A DNA stretch of 18,268 nt from an uncultured Halioglobus sp. Lineage in GTDB: Bacteria > Pseudomonadota > Gammaproteobacteria > Pseudomonadales > Halieaceae. Both the position numbers and the translations under genes were made by a program. The notes under the pieces are model-generated. The model saw nothing but the letters and a program-made list of their open reading frames with translations. It was not told the origin of the DNA and did not search any database. The stretch covers positions 1 to 18,268 of the forward strand of contig CAJQQW010000101.1 of the NCBI GenBank assembly GCA_905480565.1. The letters run 5' to 3'. Shown in pieces: positions 1 to 8,299 of this stretch; within the stretch, counting starts at the first letter, position 1, and each line of letters opens with the position of its first letter.

Positions 1-990
1 GAAGCCAATATCCTCTATCAGCTTCATAGTGGCGGCGAAATCCGCTTCGCTCTCGCCCGGGAAGCCCACGATAAAGTCCGAGGAAATGCTGATACCGGGA
101 CGAATGGTGCGCAGGCGGCGGATTCTGGACTTGTACTCCAGCACGGTGTGGCCCCGCTTCATGGCCGCCAGCACCCGGTCCGAGCCGCTTTGCACTGGCA
201 GGTGCAAATGGTCTACGAGTTGGGGAATGTGTCGGTAAGCCTCTATCAGGGCGTCTGAAAATTCCATCGGGTGAGAGGTCGTGTAGCGAATACGCTCGAT
301 ACCCGGGATGCGCGCCACGAAATGCAGCAACTCGGCGAAATCGACGATATCGCCCTCGTGGTTTACGCCGCGGTAGGCATTGACGTTTTGCCCCAGCAGA
401 TTGACCTCCCGGACACCCTCGCCAGCCACATGCGCTATCTCTGCTATTACGTCGTCCAATGGGCGCGAGACCTCTTCACCCCGGGTATAGGGCACGACGC
501 AAAAAGTGCAATACTTGCTGCATCCTTCCATAACAGAGATATGGGCGCTGGGGCCGTCCGATTCGGGCAGCGGTAGTCGGTCAAATTTTTCGATTTCCGG
601 AAAGCTGACGTCTACCACAATGGTGCCGTCGCTGCGGCTTTGCTCCAGCATATCCGGCAGGCGATGCAGTGTCTGTGGTCCAAACACCAGATCCACGTAG
701 GGCGCCCGGCGCCCAATGTCCGCGCCTTCCTGGCTTGCGACACAGCCGCCCACGCCGATCACCAGATCCGGGTTTTTCTGCTTCAGCTGCTTCCAGCGGC
801 CCAGCTGGTGGAAGACCTTCTCTTGTGCTTTTTCCCTTATAGAACAGGTATTTAAAAGAAGTACATCGGCTTCTTCGGGGTTTTCAGTCGGCACCATGTC
901 GCAGCGCTCATGCAGCAGGTCCGCCATACGCGCAGAGTCGTACTCGTTCATCTGGCAACCGTGGGTCTTGATGAAGACTTTTTTATTCAC
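1..990 (-). CDS. miaB: MiaB, tRNA-2-methylthio-N6-dimethylallyladenosine synthase (partial, 3' end outside window)
   Basis: Radical SAM methylthiotransferase that adds the 2-methylthio group to i6A37 in tRNAs reading UNN codons. Read on the minus strand, the N-terminal domain begins [17 protein letters not shown]. It carries the three cluster cysteines of the UPF0004 domain (in HGCQMN, NTCSIR and GGCVAS), followed by the radical SAM motif CSKYCTFC (CxxxCxxC) and VVPYTRGEE. The last visible part reads DFIVGFPGE. About 330 codons are present, so the end of the radical SAM domain and the TRAM RNA-binding domain lie beyond the left edge. I chose GTG at 990 because conserved sequence starts directly after it. 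The frame stays open up to an ATG at 1077, but a -10-like TATACT (1049-1044) lies inside that extension. Neither start has a clear Shine-Dalgarno. The family call is secure; the start is less so. Confidence 0.95.
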   Translation of the reverse strand, partial: MNKKVFIKTHGCQMNEYDSARMADLLHERCDMVPTENPEEADVLLLNTCSIREKAQEKVFHQLGRWKQLKQKNPDLVIGVGGCVASQEGADIGRRAPYVDLVFGPQTLHRLPDMLEQSRSDGTIVVDVSFPEIEKFDRLPLPESDGPSAHISVMEGCSKYCTFCVVPYTRGEEVSRPLDDVIAEIAHVAGEGVREVNLLGQNVNAYRGVNHEGDIVDFAELLHFVARIPGIERIRYTTSHPMEFSDALIEAYRHIPQLVDHLHLPVQSGSDRVLAAMKRGHTVLEYKSRIRRLRTIRPGISISSDFIVGFPGESEADFAATMKLIEDIGF

Positions 991-1043
991 CTGGCTGTCG
1001 CGGAGGCATAGCGCCGCTACTCTATTACTCAAACGGGCTGCGG

Positions 1044-1049
1044 AGTATA
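1044..1049 (-). promoter_or_regulatory. miaB: -10-like element of miaB
   Basis: TATACT on the minus strand, about 50 bases before the GTG start of miaB. No good -35 is seen at 15-18 bases, so this rests on one hexamer. If it is used, transcription begins near 1037 and the upstream ATG at 1077 cannot be the start. Confidence 0.3.
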
Positions 1050-1184
1050 CCCGCAGAATCCCGGGAAACACAGTCATTCCGCGACTCGCGCGGGGCCTGC
1101 TTTTGCGGTCAGTGGGCCTCATCGTGCGCCGTTCACCCCGCTGTGCTGCATCCCGCTGAGGGTGCTGGTATTCTGCGAGAAGGG

Positions 1185-1193
1185 TGGTAAGAT
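1185..1193 (+). promoter_or_regulatory. Extended -10 element of the DUF1820 gene
   Basis: TGGTAAGAT fits an extended -10 (TGn followed by TAAGAT), about 53 bases before the ATG at 1246. The -35 region is weak, as is common for extended -10 promoters. This is pattern matching only. Confidence 0.3.
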
Positions 1194-1245
1194 TGCCGCC
1201 CTCCGAAAAACCATGTCCGGTGGCTGTCTGACCGGGAGGCCGCCG

Positions 1246-1602
1246 ATGCTTGAGAGTGCGATGGCAAACGAACCCGTCTACAAGGTGATTTTCCAGAACG
1301 GCAGTCAGGTGTTCGAGGTATTCGCACGCCAGATTTACCAAAGCGATATGTGGGGCTTTATCGAGGTCGAGGAATTCGTCTTCGGCGAGCGATCTCAGAT
1401 ACTCGTGGACCCGAGTGAAGAGAAGCTCAAGAACGAGTTCAATGGGGTCAAGCGCAGCTATATCCCGATACAGGCAGTGATTCGTATCGACGAGGTTGAA
1501 AAAGAGGGCAGCAGCAAGGTGTCCGCTTTGGCTTCCGGTGATGACAACGTCGCCAGTTTTCCGTTCGCCGGTATGCCTCCCGAGCAGAAAGAGAGCGATT
1601 AG
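1246..1602 (+). CDS. DUF1820 family protein
   Basis: A 118-residue protein of the DUF1820 family (PF08850), small conserved proteins of proteobacteria with no established function. Recognised by the run [19 protein letters not shown], then [24 protein letters not shown], and [20 protein letters not shown]. The C-terminal 30 residues are low in conservation and probably flexible. No signal peptide or membrane segment is seen. The start at ATG 1246 is favoured by GGGAGG at 1234-1239 with a 6-base spacer. A second ATG at 1261 (MANEPVYK) is possible and would match the usual family N-terminus. The gene is divergent from miaB and convergent with the aminotransferase, leaving 22 bases between stops and no visible terminator. 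Confidence 0.88.
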   Translation: MLESAMANEPVYKVIFQNGSQVFEVFARQIYQSDMWGFIEVEEFVFGERSQILVDPSEEKLKNEFNGVKRSYIPIQAVIRIDEVEKEGSSKVSALASGDDNVASFPFAGMPPEQKESD

Positions 1603-1624
1603 TCGGCAACCCTCCTACCCGGTT

Positions 1625-2905
1625 CTAAGCCTGATTCAACCGCTCCTGCAGCGACGCAAGTTTGACACACACTACAAATGCATCCATAGCAGCCGTCAGG
1701 TCTTCCACAGAGGGAAAGGTCGGCGACAGGCGTATATTGCTGTCGTTGGGGTCTTCACCGTAGGGAAAAGTGGCGCCCGCCGGAGTGAGCTTTACGCCTA
1801 TGTCGCCCGCCAGAGCCACTACGTGCTTTGCCAGTCCCGGCAGGGTTTCGAAGGAGACGAAGTAGCCGCCCCGGGGTTTCGACCAGCTACCCATACCACG
1901 GCCGTCGAGCTCGCGCTCCAGTGTGTCCAGAACGCATTCGAAGCGCGGCCTGAGCAGTGCGGCGTGCTGCGCCATATGGCGGGCAAGATTTGCCGGGTTC
2001 TTGAGAAAGCGGACATGGCGCAGTTGATTAACTTTGTCCGGGCCAATGGTCTGAAAGCCCAGGTGTCGTTTCAGCGCGGCCAGGTTGTCTGCACTGCTGG
2101 ACAGGAATGAGATACCGGCTCCGGCAAAGGTCACTTTGGACGTCGAGCCGAACTGGAATACGCTGTCGAGTGTGTCGTATTTTTTACAGTAGGCGTGCAG
2201 GGGTGCCAGTGACGGCGCATCTGGATAGAGCGCATGCACTGCATAGGCGTTATCCCACATCACGAGAAAGTGCGGCGCCGCGATTTTGCCAAGACGGGCG
2301 ATACGCTCCACCGTGTTGTCGCTGTAGACACAACCGGTGGGGTTGGCAAAGCGGGGCACGCACCACATGCCCTTGATTGAATGGTCCGCCTTTACATGGG
2401 CCTCGACGCAGTCCATATCCGGACCGGTGTCGAGCATGGGAACAGTGATCATCTCGATACCAAGGTGTTCGCAGATAGAGAAGTGGCGGTCATAACCCGG
2501 TGTTGGACACAGGAATTTAATTGGGTCGTCATTGCCCCAGGCGGTGGATGGTCCGCGCAGTCCATGGCTTAGTGCACATTCGATCGTGGCATACATCATC
2601 GACAGGCTGGCGTTCCCGCCTACGTAAGTGACGTCAGGCGGCGTATCCAGTACCTGCGCGAAAAGCTCCCGGGCCTCTTCCAACCCCTCTAATCCGGCGT
2701 AGTTGCGGGTATCCGTGCCGTTGCTGGCGAGGTAGTCCCCGGCGAGTATACCGTCCAACGCATCAGACAGTGCCAGCTGTTCCTTGTTAGGCTTGCCTCG
2801 CGTCAAGTCCAGTGACAGGTCGAGACCACGCAGGGCTTCGTACTGCTGCCTGAGGTCTTCCAGTTGCCCGTACAGCTCAGGTTCTGACATGTGATCGATA
2901 GGCAC
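1625..2905 (-). CDS. Aspartate aminotransferase, PF12897 / type Ic subgroup
   Basis: Pyridoxal-phosphate aminotransferase of fold type I, 426 residues, probably making aspartate/oxaloacetate and glutamate/2-oxoglutarate interconvert. The family was once called alanine-glyoxylate aminotransferase-like; biochemically studied actinobacterial members are aspartate aminotransferases (type Ic). Visible features are LDLTRGKP near residue 35, VGGNASLSMMYAT, CPTPGYDRHF, FANPTGCVYS, the Asp-Tyr pair in WDNAYAVH, and the Schiff-base lysine in STSKVTFAGAG (about Lys257). A substrate-carboxylate arginine lies in NIRLSPTFP. The start is GTG 2905, because AAGGAG lies 6 bases upstream. An ATG at 2947 has no such site. 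It is a second aminotransferase in this window, of a different subgroup from the one at 8953. No neighbour indicates its pathway. Confidence 0.88.
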   Translation of the reverse strand: MPIDHMSEPELYGQLEDLRQQYEALRGLDLSLDLTRGKPNKEQLALSDALDGILAGDYLASNGTDTRNYAGLEGLEEARELFAQVLDTPPDVTYVGGNASLSMMYATIECALSHGLRGPSTAWGNDDPIKFLCPTPGYDRHFSICEHLGIEMITVPMLDTGPDMDCVEAHVKADHSIKGMWCVPRFANPTGCVYSDNTVERIARLGKIAAPHFLVMWDNAYAVHALYPDAPSLAPLHAYCKKYDTLDSVFQFGSTSKVTFAGAGISFLSSSADNLAALKRHLGFQTIGPDKVNQLRHVRFLKNPANLARHMAQHAALLRPRFECVLDTLERELDGRGMGSWSKPRGGYFVSFETLPGLAKHVVALAGDIGVKLTPAGATFPYGEDPNDSNIRLSPTFPSVEDLTAAMDAFVVCVKLASLQERLNQA

Positions 2906-2959
2906 GGTACGCTCCTTGCAAGACGGCGCCTGATGCGCCCCGGTCATTTACGGCGGAGA

Positions 2960-2965
2960 AGTATA
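2960..2965 (-). promoter_or_regulatory. -10-like element for the aminotransferase at 1625-2905
   Basis: TATACT on the minus strand, 54 bases upstream of the GTG start. The -35 at the proper distance (TACAGT) is poor. It lies back to back with the Lon promoter region. Confidence 0.3.
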
Positions 2966-2996
2966 CCGACTGTGAGACGCTAACTGTATGTGCAAG

Positions 2997-3024
2997 CTTG
3001 AAAAATACTGAGGCGTCCTTATGT
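2997..3024 (+). promoter_or_regulatory. Probable sigma-32 (RpoH) heat-shock promoter of lon
   Basis: CTTGAAA at 2997-3003 is a perfect match to the sigma-32 -35 consensus. After a 13-base gap comes CCTTATGT at 3017-3024, which matches 6 of 8 positions of the -10 consensus CCCCATNT. The predicted start of transcription is near 3031. This fits the well-known heat-shock control of lon genes and bears on which start codon is used. Confidence 0.55.
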
Positions 3025-3074
3025 ATAGTGGTTTGGGAAGAACATTACGCCCGATGACGTGGAGCGGTGTGGGT

Positions 3075-5501
3075 ATGACTGAGTACAACGAGGCGGTAGA
3101 CGGCGAAGTGGTTCCTGCAGAGGGGGCGCACGGAGCGCCAGCGGTGGCGGACGATGTCCTGCCTGAGACCCTGCACCTGATTCCGATTCCCAAGCGGCCC
3201 TTTTTTCCGGGCCAGGTGCAGCCGGTGGGCATTAACCCCCTTGAGTGGGGGGCGACCCTGCAGGCGGTGGATGAGGCCGGACATGGACTTATCGGCCTGG
3301 CCTACGTTGAGCACGAGGATGCGGCCGGGTTGGACCAGCGTCAGTTTCCGGATATTGGCTGTGTGGTGCGTTTGCACCGCCCCCCGATGGCATCGCCGGA
3401 TCAGGGTGGTCAGTTCCTGGCGCAGGGGGTCAAGCGCTTTCGCATTGTGCGCTGGCTGAGTGACAGTCCACCCTACCTCGCGCAGGTGGAATATCCTCGC
3501 AGCCAGGGTGACCGGGACTCGGACGAGATCAAGGCCTATGCCATGGCGCTGATCAAGGAAATCAAGGAGTTGCTGCCTCTGAGTCCGCTTTACAGTGAGG
3601 AACTCAAGCAGTACATGGCGAACTTCAGCCCGGCTCAGCCTAGTTTGATGGCAGACTTTTCTGCCGCACTGACTACCGCATCCGGTGAACAGTTGCAGGA
3701 GATTTTGGAGACGTTGCCGCTGCGTGCACGGATGGAAAAGGTACTGGTATTGCTGCGCAAGGAGAGAGAGGTCGCTGCCCTGCAGGGCCAGATCACCAGT
3801 CAGGTGAATGAGAAGGTCTCCGAAAACCAGCGCGAGTTCTTTCTTCGGGAACAATTGAAAATCATCCAGAAAGAGCTCGGCATCTCCAAGGACGACCGCA
3901 CTTCGGATGCGGAGATGTTCGAAGAGCGAATCAAGGATCGCGAGCTGCCGGAAGCGGCGTCGAAACGCATACAGGAGGAGCTAAACAAGCTGTCTGTATT
4001 GGAGGCGGGTTCGCCCGAGTACGGAGTAACACGCAATTATCTCGACTGGGCAACGAATGTGCCATGGGGTGTCTTGTCCGACGACAACCTGGATCTCAAG
4101 CGCGCTCGACTGGAGTTGGATGCGCATCATGAAGGTCTGGAGGATGTCAAGAAACGCATTCTTGAGTTTCTTGCGGTGGGGGCGTTCCGCGGTGAGATCG
4201 CAGGCTCGATCCTGCTGTTGGTGGGTCCTCCCGGCGTGGGTAAAACCAGTATTGGCCGTTCGGTCGCCGATGCACTGGGGCGAGAGTTTTATCGCTTCAG
4301 TCTCGGCGGCATGCGCGACGAGGCGGAAATCAAGGGCCACCGGCGCACGTATGTCGGTGCCATGCCCGGCAAGTTTGTGCAGGCGCTGAAGGAGGTGCAG
4401 GTATCCAACCCGGTTATCATGCTTGACGAGATCGACAAGATCGGCGCTTCCTATCAGGGTGATCCGGCATCAGCCCTGCTGGAGGTGCTGGATCCCGAGC
4501 AGAATAGTGAATTCCTTGATCACTACCTCGATCTGCGGGTCGACCTGTCGAAGGTGCTATTCATTTGCACCGCTAACCAACTCGATACCATCCCCGGTCC
4601 TCTGTTGGATCGCATGGAGACCCTGCGGTTATCCGGTTATGTAGCAGAGGAAAAACTGTCGATCGCCAAGCGGCACCTCTGGCCGCGGCAGTTGGAGCGC
4701 CATGGCCTGACCGACGCACAACTGAAGATTAACGACGCGGGGTTGAAGTATGTGATCGATTCCTACTGCCGGGAGGCGGGGGTGCGCATGCTGGAGAAAC
4801 AACTGGCCGGCATTATGCGTAAATCCATTGTGCGCTTGCTGGAAGGTGATGAGAAGAAATTGCGCGTAGGTCGCAAGGACATCGACTCTCTGCTGGGTAG
4901 GCCGCCCTTCCAGCCGGATCGTCCGCTGCGCGGACTCGGTGTGGTAACGGGACTTGCCTGGACGGCGATGGGCGGTGCAACGCTGCCGATCGAGGCTTCA
5001 CAGGTGCACACTCTCAATCGCGGCTTTAAACTGACCGGGCGACTCGGCGAGGTGATGAAGGAGTCCGCCGAGATAGCCTACAGCTACGTTGTGGCTCATC
5101 TAAAGGACTACGGTTGCGACCCGGATTTTTTCGATGTGAGTCTGGTGCACCTGCACGTGCCCGAGGGCGCTACACCCAAGGATGGCCCGAGTGCGGGTAT
5201 TACCATGGCCACGGCGCTGGTTTCGCTGGCGCGCAAGGATCGTATCCGTCGACCACTGGCGATGACCGGGGAGCTGACTCTCACCGGACAGGTGCTGCCG
5301 GTGGGTGGGATTCGCGAGAAAGTGATAGCGGCACGTCGCAGCAAGATCATGGAACTCATTATCCCCTTTGGTAACCGGCGAGACTTTGAAGAACTGCCCG
5401 ACTACCTGCGAGAGGGCATTAATGTGCATTGCGCGCGCAATTACCGTGAGGTGTTCGAATTTGTATTCGACGAACACCGTGTGGACAAGTCGCTGCATTA
5501 A
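3075..5501 (+). CDS. Lon-family ATP-dependent serine protease
   Basis: Cytoplasmic hexameric AAA+ protease that unfolds and degrades damaged or regulatory proteins. The 808 residues show the LON substrate-binding domain from about residue 30 (LHLIPIPKRPFFPGQ), a helical linker (KIIQKELGISKDD), Walker A GPPGVGKTS at about 384-392, and Walker B IMLDEID near 450. The protease domain has the catalytic Ser in KDGPSAGITMATAL (about Ser706) and Lys in GGIREKVIAARR (about Lys749). The N-terminal RPFFPGQ pattern resembles the second Lon type (AsrA-like, PA0779 of Pseudomonas) more than E. coli Lon; this assignment is from memory and moderately sure. The start at 3075 (MTEYNEAV) has GGAG 10 bases upstream and lies downstream of the predicted heat-shock promoter. 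ATG 3021 has a good TGAGG at 7 bases but would precede that transcript, giving 826 residues. It stands alone, convergent with cmoB. Confidence 0.93.
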   Translation: MTEYNEAVDGEVVPAEGAHGAPAVADDVLPETLHLIPIPKRPFFPGQVQPVGINPLEWGATLQAVDEAGHGLIGLAYVEHEDAAGLDQRQFPDIGCVVRLHRPPMASPDQGGQFLAQGVKRFRIVRWLSDSPPYLAQVEYPRSQGDRDSDEIKAYAMALIKEIKELLPLSPLYSEELKQYMANFSPAQPSLMADFSAALTTASGEQLQEILETLPLRARMEKVLVLLRKEREVAALQGQITSQVNEKVSENQREFFLREQLKIIQKELGISKDDRTSDAEMFEERIKDRELPEAASKRIQEELNKLSVLEAGSPEYGVTRNYLDWATNVPWGVLSDDNLDLKRARLELDAHHEGLEDVKKRILEFLAVGAFRGEIAGSILLLVGPPGVGKTSIGRSVADALGREFYRFSLGGMRDEAEIKGHRRTYVGAMPGKFVQALKEVQVSNPVIMLDEIDKIGASYQGDPASALLEVLDPEQNSEFLDHYLDLRVDLSKVLFICTANQLDTIPGPLLDRMETLRLSGYVAEEKLSIAKRHLWPRQLERHGLTDAQLKINDAGLKYVIDSYCREAGVRMLEKQLAGIMRKSIVRLLEGDEKKLRVGRKDIDSLLGRPPFQPDRPLRGLGVVTGLAWTAMGGATLPIEASQVHTLNRGFKLTGRLGEVMKESAEIAYSYVVAHLKDYGCDPDFFDVSLVHLHVPEGATPKDGPSAGITMATALVSLARKDRIRRPLAMTGELTLTGQVLPVGGIREKVIAARRSKIMELIIPFGNRRDFEELPDYLREGINVHCARNYREVFEFVFDEHRVDKSLH

Positions 5502-5517
5502 TAAATGCGAGAGGTCA

Positions 5518-5555
5518 GCCTCGCTGCGTGGGGGCGATACCCGCCTTGGCGAGGC
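5518..5555. terminator. Hairpin between convergent lon and cmoB
   Basis: GCCTCGC (5518-5524) and GCGAGGC (5549-5555) form a perfect 7-base stem around a 24-base loop, in the gap between the two stops. There is no clear T-run on either side, so this is a possible bidirectional, weak terminator rather than a textbook one. Confidence 0.4.
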
Positions 5556-5562
5556 ACGTTTA

Positions 5563-6576
5563 TCAGCAGGCAGTGGGTATTTTCGCTTGTGGTTTCCATG
5601 TCCCCGGTACTCTGGCCGTGACGATGGCTCGGCGCGGAGCGGGGTAACCCTCGATCGTTTGCCTGGCATCCACGGGATCGAGAAAGTCGGCCAGTGAGTG
5701 AAAACTCATCCACTCGGTTGAACGTTGTTCTTGCGTGGTTGTGACAGTCACATCAACGAGGGTAGGCTCTGTCAGTCCGAGTTTGGCAAGCCAGCCCAAC
5801 AGGGTGTCGCAACTGGGCAGGAACCAAACGTTGCCCATGCGTGCGTACCGGCCCTCGGGCACCAGGATTTCCCCGGGTCCACCCTCGATCACCAGTGTTT
5901 CCAGCACTAGCTGCCCGCCGGGACGCAGGCAGTCTCTCAGTTCCTGCAGGTGATCAAATGGCGAACGGCGGTGATACAGCACGCCCATGGAAAATACGGT
6001 GTCAAAGGCCTGTAGCTTCGTCGGTACCTGCTCCATTGCGAGGGGCAGGACCCATACGTTATTTTGGCGTAGATATTTTTGCAGAGCCCAGAATTGCACG
6101 ACGAATAATGGCGAGGGATCGATGCCGATGACCTCGGCGGCACCTTCTCCCAGCATGCGCCAGCAGTGGTACCCGCTGCCGCAACCGACATCCAGTACGC
6201 GGCGTCCGGCCAGTGTGTCTATACCCGGCAGCAGCCGGTCCCATTTCCAGTCAGAGCGCCATTCTGTATCAATAGTTGCGCCGAACAATTCGAATGGTCC
6301 CTTGCGCCAGGGATGCAAGCGCTGCAACGCGTTGCGCAACCGGGTTGTCGTCTGCGCCTCCAGAGGCGTCGTGCACCCGGCGCCGACACGGCTGCTGTTG
6401 AGCTGCACACTGTCTGCGGTTATCGCGGGGAGGTCCTCCAGCGCCTTTAACCAGCTTGCCAGGTCACCATAACGTTCCTGACTCAGGCCCTGCTCAACCT
6501 GTGTTGCCAACACTTGCGCCCAACGGTCCAGAGCACTGTAGCGCCAGTGATTGGCAAGCGGAGTGTAGTCAATCAT
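5563..6576 (-). CDS. cmoB: CmoB, tRNA U34 carboxymethyltransferase
   Basis: Transfers the carboxymethyl group of carboxy-SAM to 5-hydroxyuridine at wobble position 34, giving cmo5U in tRNAs that read four-codon boxes. The 337-residue protein (E. coli 323) has the family's N-terminal region with RKGPFELFG and DTEWRSDWKWDR (about 91-114). A Rossmann methyltransferase core follows: VLDVGCGSGY (127-136), GIDPSPLF (151-158) and FSMGVLYHRRSPFDHL. The C-terminus carries PEGRYARMGNVWFLPS and STEWMSFHSL. It starts with ATG at 6576 in an ATGA overlap with the stop of cmoA, so the two are translationally coupled and cotranscribed. The last 15 or so residues extend past the E. coli end. The stop lies close to the hairpin shared with lon. 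Confidence 0.96.
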   Translation of the reverse strand: MIDYTPLANHWRYSALDRWAQVLATQVEQGLSQERYGDLASWLKALEDLPAITADSVQLNSSRVGAGCTTPLEAQTTTRLRNALQRLHPWRKGPFELFGATIDTEWRSDWKWDRLLPGIDTLAGRRVLDVGCGSGYHCWRMLGEGAAEVIGIDPSPLFVVQFWALQKYLRQNNVWVLPLAMEQVPTKLQAFDTVFSMGVLYHRRSPFDHLQELRDCLRPGGQLVLETLVIEGGPGEILVPEGRYARMGNVWFLPSCDTLLGWLAKLGLTEPTLVDVTVTTTQEQRSTEWMSFHSLADFLDPVDARQTIEGYPAPRRAIVTARVPGTWKPQAKIPTAC

Positions 6577-7304
6577 TTCAGCGCGACGAGTGAGGCAAAG
6601 TTAAAACACTGAAACCAGACGTCGCAGCTGCTGAATCCTGCACTTACGAGGCGATGCCTGTGTTGCTGCAATGTTTCGGGTACCAATACGGTCTCCAGCG
6701 CGGTGCGTTTTGCTGCCACCTCGAGGTCGCTGTAGCCGTTGTCCCTTTTAAACTGGTGGTGAAGCTCGATATTAAGATCGTCCAGCCGTTTGTCTTTGAA
6801 GCTCAATTTCTCCGACAGTACCAGGATGCCGCCGGGCTGCATGCCCGCGTAAATGCCGTTGATGACCTCATCGCGCTGGCCCGGGGGGACGAACTGCAAG
6901 GTGAAGTTGAGAATAACGACGGAGGCATTCGCAACGGCGACATCCTGCAGATTGGCGCAATGCAGTTCCACGGGGGTTTCGTGGGTATCTGTTTCGATGA
7001 TGCTGCGGCAGCGTTGCAGCATGTCGGGTGAATTGTCGACCGCGATGATGCGGCAGCCCGGCTGGCGGATAGCGTGGCGCATAGCGAGAGTAGAGGCTCC
7101 CAGCGAACATCCGAGATCGTAGAGGTTGCTGTCTGCTGTGGCGTATTTCCCCGCCAGCAGCCCGGTCATGGAGATGATGGTGGGATACCCCGGCACGGAG
7201 CGCTTGATCATGTCCGGAAAAACCCGTGCCACGTGCTCGTCAAAAGTAAACAGGCCCCGGTCTGAAGCAGGGTTGGCGAAGAGTGTGTCGCGGGAGTCGG
7301 TCAA
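6573..7304 (-). CDS. cmoA: CmoA, carboxy-S-adenosyl-L-methionine synthase
   Basis: Makes carboxy-SAM from SAM and prephenate; the product is used by CmoB encoded directly downstream. Motifs seen are SRDTLFANP, FTFDEHVARVFPDMI, RSVPGYPTIISMTG, the SAM motif DLGCSLGASTLA, IAVDNSPDM, NFTLQFVPP, LSEKLSFKD, HHQFKRDNGYS and the C-terminal WFQCFNFASLVALK. No ATG lies at the expected place. Alignment with the usual MSxRDTLF N-terminus points to TTG at 7304, giving 243 residues (E. coli 247). An in-frame ATG at 7424 would add 40 residues unlike the family and lies upstream of a good extended -10 (7374-7366), which argues against it. No Shine-Dalgarno is visible before TTG 7304, so the exact start is unsure. 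The family call is not in doubt. Confidence 0.95.
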   Translation of the reverse strand: MTDSRDTLFANPASDRGLFTFDEHVARVFPDMIKRSVPGYPTIISMTGLLAGKYATADSNLYDLGCSLGASTLAMRHAIRQPGCRIIAVDNSPDMLQRCRSIIETDTHETPVELHCANLQDVAVANASVVILNFTLQFVPPGQRDEVINGIYAGMQPGGILVLSEKLSFKDKRLDDLNIELHHQFKRDNGYSDLEVAAKRTALETVLVPETLQQHRHRLVSAGFSSCDVWFQCFNFASLVALK

Positions 7305-7365
7305 TGTCGGCGTCAGGGCTGGAATGGGCTGGTTAAAAAATATACGAACGGCTGTGTGAGGCTTA

Positions 7366-7374
7366 ATTCTAGCA
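7366..7374 (-). promoter_or_regulatory. Extended -10 promoter of cmoAB
   Basis: TGCTAGAAT on the minus strand is a good extended -10 (TGn plus TAGAAT, 5 of 6 to consensus), about 60 bases before the TTG start of cmoA. The -35 region is GC-rich and poor, which extended -10 promoters tolerate. Confidence 0.45.
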
Positions 7375-7468
7375 TGAATTATTAAACCGGGCGCCCAAGG
7401 TTTTGCTGTATTCCTTTGACTCAACTGGCCACAATGAAGGTGCGTGTTTTTTGCACTGTGGAGCGTTT

Positions 7469-8299
7469 ATGCCGAGTTCAACACCCATGTCCTCGTCGGA
7501 TATCAGGCCGCCCCGTTTGCGGCACAGTATGATGGAACTGGGGCGAGCGATGCTGGAAATTGGCAGCACCGCTATGCTGGGTCCGGTGTTCAAGACGCTG
7601 CCCAAGGGCGATGGTCACACTATCATAACCATTCCGGGATTCATGGGGGCGGATGGTTCAACGTCACAGCTGCGGCGTTTCCTGCGGAATCGCGGTTACA
7701 ACGCGGTGCCTTGGGGTCTGGGGCGCAACGGCGCGGATGTGCGTTCGCAAAATCTGGAAGATTTCCTCGATCATCGCACCGCTATGGAAGACGCGATTGC
7801 CGCGCGCGTTGAGCAGGAGTATCTCGCCAGCGGCCAGAAAGTGACTCTGGTCGGCTGGAGCCTCGGCGGCCTTTACGCGGTGGCTCTGGCGTATCGGTAC
7901 CCGCGCTGGATACGTCAGGTCATCACCCTCGGTACACCCTTTGGCGACCCCCGTGGCACGGCGCTTTACAGTGTAATGGGGAGTTTCTATGGTAACGACG
8001 TTGATGAAGAAGCGCTGTCTCGCTGGGTGGACCACACCTACAGATCTGGCAAGCTGCGCGTGCCTGTTCTTGCGCTTTATAGCGAGTCGGATGGCATAGT
8101 TGGGAGCGGTATCGCTCGTTGTAAGGGAGACGCAAACTACGTCACCAACATGGCGGTGTTGGCCAGCCATGTGGGTTTCCCTTTCAACCCGCTGGTGTTC
8201 GCCGTGATCGCTAACCACCTCGTCGAGCCGCATGAGCGCTGGGCGCTTTGCCGCGATGCCCGGATAGAACCCCTTGTGCGGGTGGTGCCTGCGTGCTGA
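7469..8299 (+). CDS. Alpha/beta hydrolase, lipase/esterase-like
   Basis: A 276-residue protein of the alpha/beta hydrolase fold. After about 45 variable residues comes TIITIPGFMGADGS (oxyanion-hole region), then LRNRGYNAVPWGLGRN. The nucleophile elbow is GWSLGG (Ser131) and TLGTPFGDP follows. The likely acid is Asp208 in YSESDGIVG and the likely base His234 in LASHVGFPFNP, so the triad is complete. The pattern resembles bacterial triacylglycerol lipase-like or PGAP1-like hydrolases. No signal peptide is seen, so it is probably cytoplasmic and the substrate is unknown. ATG 7469 is chosen for TGGAG 5 bases upstream; the frame is open from 7403. It is divergent from cmoA and stands alone. Confidence 0.85.
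   Translation: MPSSTPMSSSDIRPPRLRHSMMELGRAMLEIGSTAMLGPVFKTLPKGDGHTIITIPGFMGADGSTSQLRRFLRNRGYNAVPWGLGRNGADVRSQNLEDFLDHRTAMEDAIAARVEQEYLASGQKVTLVGWSLGGLYAVALAYRYPRWIRQVITLGTPFGDPRGTALYSVMGSFYGNDVDEEALSRWVDHTYRSGKLRVPVLALYSESDGIVGSGIARCKGDANYVTNMAVLASHVGFPFNPLVFAVIANHLVEPHERWALCRDARIEPLVRVVPAC

Noticed and set aside
3045..3854. Minus-strand ORF of 269 codons inside lon
   Set aside because: It lies wholly over the well-supported Lon coding region, shows no recognisable domain, and has the His/Arg/Gln-rich composition typical of antisense reading of GC-rich genes.
5100..5669. Minus-strand ORF of 189 codons across the end of lon and the end of cmoB
   Set aside because: It overlaps two real genes, has no family features, and the two overlapped proteins are clearly the true products.
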